DNA of 64,000 bases, from positions 1-64,000 of the forward strand of contig JBBAVI010000001.1 of the NCBI GenBank assembly GCA_040397785.1. The letters run 5' to 3'. Origin of the DNA: M3007 sp040397785. GTDB lineage: Bacteria; Bacteroidota; Bacteroidia; Chitinophagales; Saprospiraceae. Within the stretch, counting starts at the first letter, position 1. The number at the start of each line of letters is the position of its first letter. A model generated the notes under the pieces. It did no database searches, was not told the origin of the DNA, and worked only from the letters and a program-made list of their open reading frames with translations. The translations under genes and the position numbers were made by a program. This document shows positions 51,973 to 61,765 of this stretch, one piece after another.

Positions 51973-53484
51973 TTAGTAGCCTGGGTTTTGTTTGATGGCA
52001 TTGTTGGTTGCCTGTATTTGAGACAACGGCACTGGGAACATATTGTGTACACCTTCTACATAGCCCAACGCACCCAACACGGTTTGTGCACGCCCTGTTC
52101 GTACGAGGTCGAAGAAACGGTGTCCTTCCAGGCCCAACTCCACCCGACGTTCATGGTAAATCGCATCCAAAAGTGCCGTACCGCTTGCCGTTACATCGGG
52201 CAGGATGGCATTGTTGGTGCCACGCGCGCGCTTGCGTACGAGGTTGAGCGACTGGCGTGCAGCGTTTTCATTGCCATTGTGTTGTGCGGCTTCTGCATGC
52301 ATCAACAAAACATCCGAGTAACGGATTACGCGGTCGTTGGAATCGCCATTGGGGTTTGGATCGCCAAAAGGTGCTTCTTCCGATCTGTTGTTGAAGTATT
52401 TTTTTGCATAATACTTGTGCGGGAATCCTCCCGTAGCATCCAAGGTAAAGACACCGCGATCACCCATTGCATCCCCTACGCGGAAAACGGTTGATTTTAA
52501 GCGTGGATCTTCGCTGCCTTCTTTGAAAAACTCCGCCACAAAATCATCGGTTGGGAGGTTAAATCCGAAACCGCCGAAAGCACCACGCGCACGTTGGAAT
52601 ACATTGGTAAATGAGCCTTCGTTGGCGTTGTTTTTACCCCAATTGCCGCCGGAAGCGTTCATGTACTGGATTTCAAACACCGATTCTGTGTTGTTTTCGC
52701 CCGACTGGGTAAAAATATCGGCATAGTTGGATACCAATTGATACTCATTGGATCCCACGATTTCTTCGGCGATGGTTTGCGCTTCCGACCATTTTTTCTC
52801 CCAAACCAAGGTTTTTACCAACAGAGCTTGCGCAGCGCCTTTGGTAATACGTCCCAAATCGGAAGCCGCATATTGACTGCGCAATGGCAGTGCAGCAACG
52901 GATTTGCGCAAATCAGATTCTACCAAAGCCCATACCTCGGCTGCACTTGCGCGCGGCAGGTTGTACTCGCTGGGCGCCAATACATGATCGGCCAAGGGAA
53001 CCCCGCCAAATACCGTTACAAGGTTGTAAAAAAACCAGGCGCGGATAAAGTAAGCCTCGCCTAGGATGCGCGCTTTTAACGTGGCATCCATGTTGATGGC
53101 TGGAACACGCTCCAACACGGTATTGGCACGATAAATACCTTCGTAATCGGCCAACCATTCTGCTTCCAACAAGTCGGTATTGGTTGGACCTTTGAAGGTT
53201 TCCAATTGCAGCAATTCGTTGGCGTCATTGTCGCCCGACCCTCCTTTATTGGAGTCGTCTGACATAATATCGCCCCAAAACCAGCGGAAATGGCCGGCAG
53301 GAGAAATTTCGAATTGAAGGGCCGCATACGCCGCATTCACAGACGCAACGGCATCCTCGGCATTGCGATAAAAGTTTTCTTCCGAAGCGCCCACGATGGG
53401 TTTGCGGTCCAGGAAGTCTTTCTGACAGGCGATGGGTAAACACATTACCAACGCCAGGAGCATTGCTAATTTTGAAAATTTCAT
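51973..53484 (-). CDS. SusD/RagB family glycan-binding lipoprotein (beta-glucan locus)
   Basis: A surface lipoprotein of 503 residues with lipobox LPIAC (Cys20) and the usual QKDFLDRKPIVGASEENFYR start. SusD TPR and signature segments are GEAYFIRAWFFYNLVTVFGG, RITKGAAQALLVKTLVWEKK, VIRYSDVLLMHAEAAQHNGN, RRVELGLEGHRFFDLVRTGR and the final NNAIKQNPGY. The ATG at 53484 begins the signal; upstream in-frame codons lack support. It pairs with the SusC gene 23 bp upstream. The downstream GH16 enzymes suggest beta-1,3-glucan oligosaccharides as ligand. Confidence 0.96.
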   Translation of the reverse strand: MKFSKLAMLLALVMCLPIACQKDFLDRKPIVGASEENFYRNAEDAVASVNAAYAALQFEISPAGHFRWFWGDIMSDDSNKGGSGDNDANELLQLETFKGPTNTDLLEAEWLADYEGIYRANTVLERVPAINMDATLKARILGEAYFIRAWFFYNLVTVFGGVPLADHVLAPSEYNLPRASAAEVWALVESDLRKSVAALPLRSQYAASDLGRITKGAAQALLVKTLVWEKKWSEAQTIAEEIVGSNEYQLVSNYADIFTQSGENNTESVFEIQYMNASGGNWGKNNANEGSFTNVFQRARGAFGGFGFNLPTDDFVAEFFKEGSEDPRLKSTVFRVGDAMGDRGVFTLDATGGFPHKYYAKKYFNNRSEEAPFGDPNPNGDSNDRVIRYSDVLLMHAEAAQHNGNENAARQSLNLVRKRARGTNNAILPDVTASGTALLDAIYHERRVELGLEGHRFFDLVRTGRAQTVLGALGYVEGVHNMFPVPLSQIQATNNAIKQNPGY

Positions 53485-53507
53485 AATTGTGTTTTTAAAA
53501 AGCATCG

Positions 53508-56500
53508 TTAAAAAATGACATTTACACCACCCAGCCACACGCGCGCTTGCGGGTAAAAACCGCGATCGATGCCTGCTTCCAGGGCGCCATTGTACGCGCC
53601 AATTTCTGGATCAAGGCCGGTGTACTTGGTAAAGGTAAATAGGTTTTGGGCAGAAACATACAAACGAAATTTGTCGCATTTTACCTTTTTCAGCAAAGAA
53701 GCAGGCAAACTATAACCCAATTGTACATTTTTTACCCGCAAATAAGAACCATCTTCTACAAAACGATTGCTTACCCGCGCATTTTGGTTCGGATCGCTCA
53801 AATTTACCCGTGGTTCTGACTCAGATGTACCCGCGCCGGTCCAACGGTTTAGGACAGATACCGGACGGTTCACGTAGGTAAAGTCGTACCGCACGGTCGC
53901 GTTGTAAATGTCGTTGCCCTGACTACCCTGCAAGAAAATACCCAGGTCGAAGCCCTTGAATTCGAAGTCAATGTTGGCCCCGTAGGTAAATTTAGGCGCA
54001 GGATTGCCGATGTACACCTGATCGTTTGCATCAATAATTTTGTCGCCGTTCTGATCTTTAAACCGAATATCGCCGGGTGCAGTTGCTTCGTTTTGGAACG
54101 GGCCTTCGTTCACTTCTTGCTGGGTTTGGAAAATGCCATCGGTGACATAGCCAAAAAATGCGCCGATGGGCTGACCCACTTCTGTTTTTGTTACACTTGC
54201 ATTGGCCGATTGAACGCGGCCTGCAAAAACAGGCTCGCCGCCATCACCCAGGCTGGTTACTTCATTTTTTACAAAGGAAATATTGCCACCCACACTGTAT
54301 TTGAATGCCCGATCGCGGTTGCGGTAGTTAAGTGCCAATTCGAGGCCTGTATTTTTTACACTGGCCACATTGCGCACGGGCGCTTCGGTGCCGGCCGTTA
54401 AAGGTACCGGCGCAGCGTACAACATATCAGAGGTGTTTTTGATGTAATAATCGCCTGTAAAATTAACGCGACCTTGCAACAACTCCATGTCTACCCCAAA
54501 ATCCGTTTGGGTGATGGTTTCCCATTTCAAATCGGGGTTGGCAGCCCGCAAAGACACACTGCCGTTGGTAATGGTTTGGTTTGGACCAAAGGTGTAGTTT
54601 TGGCCGGAGTTTACCACGGTGGTGAAACTGTAGTTGCCAATTTTATCATTGCCATTTTGGCCCCAGCTGGCACGCAGTTTCAGGAAGTTGATCAAATCAC
54701 CTTTCCAAAAACCTTCATGGCTTACAATCCAGCCCGCAGACAAAGAAGGGAAATAACCAAAACGGTTGTTGGCACCAAAACGGGAAGATCCGTCCATCCG
54801 GAAAGCGGCGCTCACCACATAACGATCATCATAAGCATAGTTTACCCGACCAAAATAAGAATTCAAGGCCGACTCAGTTGCGCCGCCATAGGTGCTCTGC
54901 GAACCAAGCGGGTCGATGGTATTGGAAAGATAGGCATCATCCGGGTCGTTGGAAGGCAAATTCGTATTGGCTCCGCCAGAATATTCATGCAAATTGTACA
55001 ACGCCGTGGTTCCCGCCGTAAAGTTAAAAGCATGCGTTTCGGCAAATGTTTTTTGATAGCTCAGTACGTTTTCCCATTGCCAGTTGCGCCAGGTATTGTC
55101 GTTTTTCACCACGGAGTTGACCAGGCGTTTTTCGCCAGCCGGTGCATCACTCAATACTGGGTCGTTGCTCAAATCGAAGCTTGGGAAGAAAATACCCTGA
55201 CTTGCAAACGTTGCATCTACGCTATAAGCCGAACGGAAAGTAAGGCCTTGCGCCAAGGTCAGTTCCCCAAAAACAGAACCCACCAGGCGGTTAGAACGCC
55301 AGCGATCGTAGGTTTGCTCAATGGCATTGATCGGGTTGGTAATATCAGTGTCCGAATAACGCGAATAGGCAAATGTGCCATCGGCTTTGCGAATCGGGGT
55401 CACCGGATCCATATTGAGTGCCCGCACTAAAGGCGTTGTGAACTCATTGTTTTCGGCCAATCCATTGCGTGTAAGGGCAGTAAGACCCACGTTGGTACCA
55501 ATATTCAACCATTTTTTTACTTCATGCGTGCCATTTACGCGCACCGTGTAGCGTTGAAAAGCGGCTTTGTCGCCCCCTACAATCCCTTCCTGGTTGAAAT
55601 AATTACCCGAAATAGAATAGGTGCTTTTATCAGAGCCGCCGGTCATGCTGATTTGGTGGCTGGTCATCGGCGCAGTCGTAAACAAGGCATCCAACCAATC
55701 CGTTCCTTGGCCTAAAGCCGCCGGGTTGGAAAATTCGGGCAAGGGCTTCACGCCTGCCGCAATATGGGCTTCATTGCTCAAAATCGCGTACTGTTCGGCA
55801 CTCAACAGGTTGGCTTTTTTCCAAGTGCTTTGTACCCCGAAATAAGATTCATAGCGAATTTTTCCTTCCTGGTTTTTCTTGCCCGAGCGGGTTGTAATCA
55901 ACACCACCCCGTTTGCGCCCCGCGCACCATAAATAGCGGAAGAGGCTGCATCCTTCAATACGTTGATGCTTTCGATGTCGTTCGGGTTCAAAAAGTCAAG
56001 TCCATCCACCGGAATTCCGTCTACAATGTACAGCGGGTCCGAATTGTTGATGGTACCGGTTCCGCGCACGCGTACCGTGAGGGCGCTACCAGGCGAACCG
56101 CTGTTTTGGGTAACCTGCACCCCGGCAGTGCGGCCTTGCAAGGCTTGTTCGGTCCTTAAAATCGGCAACTCACTGATTTCCTCGGAAGTAATGGTTGATA
56201 CCGCGCCGCTGATATTGCTGCGCTTTTGGGCGCCATAACCAACTACCACCACCTCATTGATGAGGGAGGCCGTTTCGTCCAACTGAATTTCGAGGGTAGT
56301 TTGGTTTCCTACCGCAACTTCCTTGTTTTGATAGCCGGTGTAGGCAAAAACCAGCACAGCATCTGCACTGGGCACTTGTACTTTAAATCGGCCCGCTACA
56401 TCGCTGGATGTACCGGTATTTGTGCCTTTAACGGCCACCGTAACACCAATGAGGGACTCACCATTCTTGTCGGTGATGCGGCCACTCACGGCAGTTTGCG

Positions 56501-56558
56501 CGAAAAGGCCTGCTTGCAACAAACAGGATAGCAGAAAGAGTAAAATGGGTTTGCGCAT
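53508..56558 (-). CDS. SusC/RagA family TonB-linked outer-membrane transporter (beta-glucan locus)
   Basis: An outer-membrane importer of 1016 residues: signal peptide (MRKPILLFLLSCLLQAGLFA), carboxypeptidase-D-like domain (VSGRITDKNGESLIGVTVAV), SusC signature INEVVVVGYGAQKRSNISGA, plug (ALQGRTAGVQVTQNSGSPGS, DPLYIVDGIPVDG, NVLKDAASSAIYGARGANGV) and a barrel ending PQARVWLGGVNVIF. The terminal Phe is kept for BAM-dependent insertion. It is clearly distinct from the SusC of the mannoside locus. It comes second in the operon, 32 bp after the T9SS glycan-binding gene. Confidence 0.96.
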   Translation of the reverse strand: MRKPILLFLLSCLLQAGLFAQTAVSGRITDKNGESLIGVTVAVKGTNTGTSSDVAGRFKVQVPSADAVLVFAYTGYQNKEVAVGNQTTLEIQLDETASLINEVVVVGYGAQKRSNISGAVSTITSEEISELPILRTEQALQGRTAGVQVTQNSGSPGSALTVRVRGTGTINNSDPLYIVDGIPVDGLDFLNPNDIESINVLKDAASSAIYGARGANGVVLITTRSGKKNQEGKIRYESYFGVQSTWKKANLLSAEQYAILSNEAHIAAGVKPLPEFSNPAALGQGTDWLDALFTTAPMTSHQISMTGGSDKSTYSISGNYFNQEGIVGGDKAAFQRYTVRVNGTHEVKKWLNIGTNVGLTALTRNGLAENNEFTTPLVRALNMDPVTPIRKADGTFAYSRYSDTDITNPINAIEQTYDRWRSNRLVGSVFGELTLAQGLTFRSAYSVDATFASQGIFFPSFDLSNDPVLSDAPAGEKRLVNSVVKNDNTWRNWQWENVLSYQKTFAETHAFNFTAGTTALYNLHEYSGGANTNLPSNDPDDAYLSNTIDPLGSQSTYGGATESALNSYFGRVNYAYDDRYVVSAAFRMDGSSRFGANNRFGYFPSLSAGWIVSHEGFWKGDLINFLKLRASWGQNGNDKIGNYSFTTVVNSGQNYTFGPNQTITNGSVSLRAANPDLKWETITQTDFGVDMELLQGRVNFTGDYYIKNTSDMLYAAPVPLTAGTEAPVRNVASVKNTGLELALNYRNRDRAFKYSVGGNISFVKNEVTSLGDGGEPVFAGRVQSANASVTKTEVGQPIGAFFGYVTDGIFQTQQEVNEGPFQNEATAPGDIRFKDQNGDKIIDANDQVYIGNPAPKFTYGANIDFEFKGFDLGIFLQGSQGNDIYNATVRYDFTYVNRPVSVLNRWTGAGTSESEPRVNLSDPNQNARVSNRFVEDGSYLRVKNVQLGYSLPASLLKKVKCDKFRLYVSAQNLFTFTKYTGLDPEIGAYNGALEAGIDRGFYPQARVWLGGVNVIF

Positions 56559-56590
56559 GGTTAGAATTTTACTTAAAAAAATGAAAAGTA

Positions 56591-58645
56591 CTACAACTTG
56601 ATGATTCTACGATTGCTTACCCGTGCATTATCTTGTACAAAAATGGTGTACATGCCTTTGGGCCAATTTGCAGTTTCAATTTGCAGCTGTTCCGTCTGGT
56701 TGCTATACCGCGCCTGGTACATTTCCAGGCCATTTGCATTCAGTACGCGCAGGAACAAATTACCTTGAATGGCCTGACTGAACAGTACTTGCACTTGATC
56801 TGTTGCAATACTTGGTTGTACTTTAATCCAGTTGGCATCCAAAGGCAGGTTTTGTGTGCCAATGGTGCAATCGGTGTTGGTTGCGCAAGATGCGAAACAA
56901 GTAGCAATGACGGTATCCTGGGTTACTGGATTCAGGAAACGGTCGTTGAAATTGGTTGGAATTGCACAGGGCTGACCCGCTATATTTTCTTTGCAGGAGT
57001 AATCAGGACAAGCGCCGTTGGCAAAATCGTAAAAAGTGCTGTAACCGCGCTGGCGTTCAATCTGGATGCTGAATACACCATCGCCATCGTCGTCTTTCAT
57101 GCGGAAACGGCCACCTGGGTTGCCAAAATCGCCACCACCTGCAAGGTAAACGCCGCTTGCTTCCGGGGTGTACGTGCCCATGCCCAAATTGACCGTAATC
57201 TTAACGGCATCATTGCAACCATAACAACTGCTAAAACAAACGGGGCCTACGGTTGCATTTCCAGTCAGTACTAATTTGCGGTTGACAAATATATTGGTAC
57301 CATCAATGGTGGTTTGCGTACAGGTCGTTGTTGGGTCAAAATTTTCTGCCGCGGCAAAATTATCGAGGGTAAATTTGTACTCATACAGGCCCACCGGCAA
57401 ATTAAGGGTGCCCTCAAATACTTTATCGCCATCCGCATCGGTAAGCGGGTTGGCATCGCCTGCAAAGTTGTTGAACGTACCACTCACATATACTTTGGTG
57501 TAAGCGCCCTGGTATTTGCTCATGTCTACTTTAAAAGTAACGTCGGCCTTGGGTGTAGCGCCGGCAGAACAAACCACAATATCATCCACATAAAACACCA
57601 GATCGGTGGTTGGACTTACGCCGAAATCAGCAAATAACACAATGCGGTTGTACACTTTACCCGTTGCTGGCAAATTCGGCGCTTCAATGGAAGGGATGGA
57701 TGGATCGAACGTGAGTTCTACCCATTTATTTACTTCGGTATTGGTCACCGTTTGTACCCAGTTGGCACCTCCGTTCGAGGAGTCTTCTAATTTTAAGGTT
57801 AGGTTGCCGGGATGGTCGGTGTGGAATTTGATTCTGATTTGGCCACCATTCAGCAGGCTTACTTGCGAAGTTGGGTTTGGTGAAGTGAAAGCACCGGCCC
57901 AAACTTGTGCGCCGGTCGGTTTTTTAAACTCCAATACTTTCGCGCTGGTGTTAATGCCGGTTGGATTCGGGTTATTGATGGTAGCAGATAATTGCGCTTC
58001 CAGGGAGCTGCCAAAATATTGGAAGGTGGTATTCGTAAGCGGCGCCTCAAAATCAAGCACTGTATTGCAAACAATGGCTTGCTCCACCTGAATATCGTCA
58101 ATATACGTAACCACATCCGCAGCAGGGCTTACGCCAAAATCGGTGAACAGCGTTATTGTATTATAAATGTGGCCGCTGGCAGGCATGTTTGGTCCTTCAA
58201 TAGACGGAACGGTTACATCAAATACCAGGGTTTCCCAGCCATTGACCACCGTGTTTAGTTTGGTTTGTACCCAGTTTGCACCGCCATCAGGTGAACCTTC
58301 TAATTTCAGGGTAAGGTTGCCAATATGATCCATGTGTACCTTCACGGATATTTTGGTGTTGGTGATCACATTGACGGGCGTTGTTGGGTTGGGGGCAGAA
58401 AACGCACCTGCCCATACTTGCGCGCCAGCAGGCTTTTTAAATTCTAACACTTTTGCGCTGGTATTTAGCGCAGTTGGATTCGGGTTGGCGATAACATTGG
58501 TGAGGGTTGCATCTAAAGAACTGCCAAAATATTGAAAGTTCGTACTCGTAGCAGGTGCTTCAAAATCCAGTACGACTACTTGTGCCGAGGCAAATTGCCA
58601 TACTGCACAGAAAATCAGGATCAGGGAGTGTAATGATTTATTCAT
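56591..58645 (-). CDS. T9SS-anchored multi-domain glycan-binding protein at head of beta-glucan locus
   Basis: An exported protein of 684 residues with no enzyme motif. Signal peptide (SLILIFCAVWQFASAQ), then two homologous modules of about 180 residues that share VLDFEAP, FQYFGSSL, NTSAKVLEFKKP, GAQVWAGAF and FGVSP, probably jelly-roll carbohydrate-binding modules. Two short starch-binding/CBM20-48-like domains follow (KVYVSGTFNNFAGDANPLTD; ASGVYLAGGGDFGNPGGRFR) and a C-terminal T9SS type A sorting domain (FLRVLNANGLEMYQARYSNQ ... GMYTIFVQDNARVSNRRIIK). It is the first gene after the PUL promoter, ahead of SusC, whereas surface binding proteins normally follow SusD. I start at the ATG at 58645. 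Confidence 0.9.
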   Translation of the reverse strand: MNKSLHSLILIFCAVWQFASAQVVVLDFEAPATSTNFQYFGSSLDATLTNVIANPNPTALNTSAKVLEFKKPAGAQVWAGAFSAPNPTTPVNVITNTKISVKVHMDHIGNLTLKLEGSPDGGANWVQTKLNTVVNGWETLVFDVTVPSIEGPNMPASGHIYNTITLFTDFGVSPAADVVTYIDDIQVEQAIVCNTVLDFEAPLTNTTFQYFGSSLEAQLSATINNPNPTGINTSAKVLEFKKPTGAQVWAGAFTSPNPTSQVSLLNGGQIRIKFHTDHPGNLTLKLEDSSNGGANWVQTVTNTEVNKWVELTFDPSIPSIEAPNLPATGKVYNRIVLFADFGVSPTTDLVFYVDDIVVCSAGATPKADVTFKVDMSKYQGAYTKVYVSGTFNNFAGDANPLTDADGDKVFEGTLNLPVGLYEYKFTLDNFAAAENFDPTTTCTQTTIDGTNIFVNRKLVLTGNATVGPVCFSSCYGCNDAVKITVNLGMGTYTPEASGVYLAGGGDFGNPGGRFRMKDDDGDGVFSIQIERQRGYSTFYDFANGACPDYSCKENIAGQPCAIPTNFNDRFLNPVTQDTVIATCFASCATNTDCTIGTQNLPLDANWIKVQPSIATDQVQVLFSQAIQGNLFLRVLNANGLEMYQARYSNQTEQLQIETANWPKGMYTIFVQDNARVSNRRIIKL

Positions 58646-58702
58646 GTTTGGTGATGATTTGAATTTTAAAATATTATTTTGTGATTGGAAGATTGTGGGG
58701 AT

Positions 58703-58732
58703 CAAAATTAGGAATATACGCAACTAATTAAA
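58703..58732 (-). promoter_or_regulatory. Promoter of the beta-glucan locus
   Basis: On the minus strand, TTTA (58729-58732), an 18-bp spacer and TAATTTTG (58703-58710) match the Bacteroidota -33 / TAnnTTTG -7 pattern. The -7 element ends about 57 bp upstream of the ATG at 58645. Confidence 0.6.
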
Positions 58733-58743
58733 GTAAATTAGCC

Positions 58744-58793
58744 TACGACACTGTTACGCGTAGCCCAAAAACTACTACGACAACAGTACGACA
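58744..58793. promoter_or_regulatory. Three TACGACA direct repeats, candidate activator sites
   Basis: TACGACA occurs at 58744, 58776 and 58787, spaced 32 and 11 bp, close to whole helical turns, so all face the same side of DNA. The first begins 11 bp beyond the -33 element of the PUL promoter, the usual place for an activator, and the cluster lies between the PUL and its divergent LuxR-HTH regulator gene. Binding by that regulator is inference. Confidence 0.5.
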
Positions 58794-58873
58794 TATTCAC
58801 TTTCTTACCCCTGCACAACCCATTTCCGAATTATTTTATACTTTGGCGTACTTTATCATTCGCGTAAATTGAA

Positions 58874-61759
58874 ATGGGCAAAAAAATATGGTGGTGGGTA
58901 GCACTCTTGTGCTGCAGCGAGGCGGTGGCGCAACCTGGCATCCTGGGTTTGCCACCTGTTACCAATTTTCAAAAGCGTATTTACCAGGCTGGAACCCAAA
59001 GTTGGGACATCGCACAGGATGCGCGCGGCATGCTTTATTTTGCCAATAATGAGGGACTGCTGCAATACGACGGCACTTTCTGGACTTGTTATCCGATTGC
59101 CAACGGCACCTGTGTTCGGGCGATCCTGATTGCGCCTGCCTATCGAATTTATGTAGGTGGTCAGGGCGATTTGGGGTATTTTTGTCCGAATGCCCTCGGC
59201 CGCTTGATTTACTATTCGCTGCTTGCACAAATTCCGGAAGCACAACGCCGTTTTGAAGATGTTTGGGATATTGCCCAGACTGCCGATGGGTCCGTTTGGT
59301 TTCGCACCAACGACCGGGTATTTCGCTATAAGGACAACCAAATACAGGTGTTATTAGCGGGCAGCAATTTGCGTTTCCTCCAGGCCGTCAATGGGGTACT
59401 GTTTGTAGAAGATATTGAAAAAGGTTTGTTAAAATTTGACGGACAGGACTTTATACCCATCAACCCAAACCTCCGTTTTAGCAGCCCGGTCACCGGCGCG
59501 GTTGGGTTGGGGGGAGATACCGTACTGATCAGCACTTTAAAAAACGGCATTTATTGCTACCAAAACAACCAACTAGCTCCTTGGCCGACCTCCGTGGATG
59601 CCTTTTTATGTCAAAAACGGATTTACGCATGCACCCGGGTTGGAAACGGGCAAATAGCGTTTGGCACCTCCTTGGGAGGCATGTTAGTGATAGACCTAAA
59701 CCGGCGTCCTTTGTTGTGGTTGGAAAAAAATGCCGGACTGCAAAACAACAATGTGCTCAGTATTTTCTGCGACCGGGCCCAAAACCTTTGGCTGGGCCTC
59801 GATAATGGAATCGACCTGGTGGAAATGAGCGCTCCTTTTTACCGCTTACTGCCCGACCCCGCCTTGCAAGGCACGGGTTACGCCGCCACCGTGTACGACC
59901 AGCAATTGTACTTAGGCAGTTCCAATGGCCTGTACACAAAACATTGGAAAGACTATTACGACCCCTTTGCCCGACTCGACTTCGACCTAGTGCCCACTAC
60001 GACAGGACAGGTATGGGCACTACAACAAGTGGAGCAGACCTTGTTTATGGGGCACCACGAGGGAGCGTTTCAAATCAAAAATAACCAGGCAAACAGCCTT
60101 TCAAACCAGCCGGGCGCCTGGACCTTTCTCCCCATTGATGATACCACTTTAATCGCTGGCGCTTACAATGGGCTATCCCTTTATACCCGTCTGAACAAAC
60201 AAGGTGCTTGGAAATATACCCGGCGCCTGCTGGGACTCGACGAATCCTGCCGCATCATGGTGCGCGAAAGCAACGGCGCAATCTGGATGTCGCATCCCTA
60301 CCGAGGGGTGTTTAAAATTCAATTGCAAGCCGACCGCCAGCATGTTGCGGTGCAGCGCTTTGGAAAAGACCACGGTTTGCCCTCCGATTTATTTAATTAC
60401 ATATTCAAAATAGGGGACATCGCCGTGGTGGCTGCCGAACGCGGTATTTATCGTTTTGATGCCACTTCGAGCAAATTCATACCAGCAACCGAACTGAACC
60501 ATTGGCTCGATCCGGCACACGGGCGCACCCGTTACTTGCGGGAAGATGCCCAGGGGAACATCTGGTTTAGTCAGGGAAGTAACGTAGGGGTACTTTGGGT
60601 TGAAGATGAAGGCGTACACAAACGGGTAAACAAAGAGCTTTTTCCGGCCTTAAATGGCCAATTGGTAGGCGGTTTTGAACATATTTACCCTTATAATGCG
60701 CAAAATGTGTTTTTTGGAACCGAAAAAGGCTTCATGCTGCTCAACCCGGCAAGGTTGCATAAAACCGATACCACGTTGCAAGTAGTGATCAACAGTGTGC
60801 GGTTCCCCGATTTGCAGGATAGCTTATTGTATGGCGGTTTTCCGACCGATGCTAAATTGGCGATGGGACTACCAGCCCAGCGCAACAACTTGCATTTTTC
60901 CTTTTCGGCAACGGTTTATGCCCAGGCCGACCCGGTACAATATAGTGTGCGCCTTGAAGGATTAGATGCTGTTTGGTCGCCGTGGAGTACCAAAACCGAA
61001 CGCGATTTTGCGCACCTGCCCAGCGGGAAATATACCTTTATGGTAAAAGCCCGCACTGCTTCAGGTCTCGAAAGTGCGGTGTGTACGTTTACGTTTCGGA
61101 TTCTACCGCCCTGGTATGCCAGCCGTTGGGCCTATCTCTTGTATGCAGCGTTTTTTATTGCGGTTTTGGTAGCTTCCTTCCGGCGCCAGCGGGTGCGTTT
61201 TGAGGCCGAAAAGGCCGCCCTCACCACCGAACACCAGCAACAAAGCGAAGCACAACGCCGCCGCATGGAACAATCAGAACAGGAAATTGTGCGCCTGCAA
61301 AACGAAAAACTGGAAAATGAGGTCCAGTTTAAAAACAAAGAACTGGCGCTGGCAACCATGCATTTGGTGCAAAAAGGGGAAATATTGAGCAGTATTCAGG
61401 AAGAACTGCAAAAAACATTGCAAAAAACGCAAGACGGGAAAGCCCTGCGCGACGACCTCCAGCGCATCATGCGGATGGTGCAATACGATACCCAGTTAGA
61501 CAATGATTGGGAGCAATTTGCCGTACATTTCGACTCGGTGTATGGCGATTTTCTCAAACGCCTGCGGGAACGGCACCCACAACTCAGTCCGTATGACCTG
61601 CGCCTCAGCGCTTACCTGCGCATGAACCTGAGCAGCAAGGAATTAGCGCATTTAATGAATATTTCTGTGCGCGGCGTAGAGGGCAGTCGCTATCGGTTGC
61701 GGAAAAAATTGAATTTGGGCGGGGAGGATCATTTGGTGGAGTATTTAATGAATGTTTGA
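58874..61759 (+). CDS. Membrane-spanning propeller/Y_Y_Y sensor with LuxR-like HTH (SusR-type regulator)
   Basis: A one-component transmembrane regulator of 961 residues. Order: signal peptide (MGKKIWWWVALLCCSEAVA), two-component-regulator-type propeller blades (about 30-640, for example SWDIAQDARGMLYFANNEGL and NNVLSIFCDRAQNLWLGLDN), Y_Y_Y domain (about 680-750: VQYSVRLEGLDAVWSPWSTK, LPSGKYTFMVKARTASG), one membrane helix (RWAYLLYAAFFIAVLVASF), a long coiled coil (about 775-860) and a C-terminal LuxR-like HTH (LSPYDLRLSAYLRMNLSSKE, then LAHLMNISVRGVEGSRYRLR). No histidine-kinase or receiver domain is present. It is divergent from the beta-glucan PUL and is its likely activator. It is 6 bp from the convergent ATPase gene. 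Confidence 0.92.
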   Translation: MGKKIWWWVALLCCSEAVAQPGILGLPPVTNFQKRIYQAGTQSWDIAQDARGMLYFANNEGLLQYDGTFWTCYPIANGTCVRAILIAPAYRIYVGGQGDLGYFCPNALGRLIYYSLLAQIPEAQRRFEDVWDIAQTADGSVWFRTNDRVFRYKDNQIQVLLAGSNLRFLQAVNGVLFVEDIEKGLLKFDGQDFIPINPNLRFSSPVTGAVGLGGDTVLISTLKNGIYCYQNNQLAPWPTSVDAFLCQKRIYACTRVGNGQIAFGTSLGGMLVIDLNRRPLLWLEKNAGLQNNNVLSIFCDRAQNLWLGLDNGIDLVEMSAPFYRLLPDPALQGTGYAATVYDQQLYLGSSNGLYTKHWKDYYDPFARLDFDLVPTTTGQVWALQQVEQTLFMGHHEGAFQIKNNQANSLSNQPGAWTFLPIDDTTLIAGAYNGLSLYTRLNKQGAWKYTRRLLGLDESCRIMVRESNGAIWMSHPYRGVFKIQLQADRQHVAVQRFGKDHGLPSDLFNYIFKIGDIAVVAAERGIYRFDATSSKFIPATELNHWLDPAHGRTRYLREDAQGNIWFSQGSNVGVLWVEDEGVHKRVNKELFPALNGQLVGGFEHIYPYNAQNVFFGTEKGFMLLNPARLHKTDTTLQVVINSVRFPDLQDSLLYGGFPTDAKLAMGLPAQRNNLHFSFSATVYAQADPVQYSVRLEGLDAVWSPWSTKTERDFAHLPSGKYTFMVKARTASGLESAVCTFTFRILPPWYASRWAYLLYAAFFIAVLVASFRRQRVRFEAEKAALTTEHQQQSEAQRRRMEQSEQEIVRLQNEKLENEVQFKNKELALATMHLVQKGEILSSIQEELQKTLQKTQDGKALRDDLQRIMRMVQYDTQLDNDWEQFAVHFDSVYGDFLKRLRERHPQLSPYDLRLSAYLRMNLSSKELAHLMNISVRGVEGSRYRLRKKLNLGGEDHLVEYLMNV

Positions 61760-61765
61760 GGGGCT

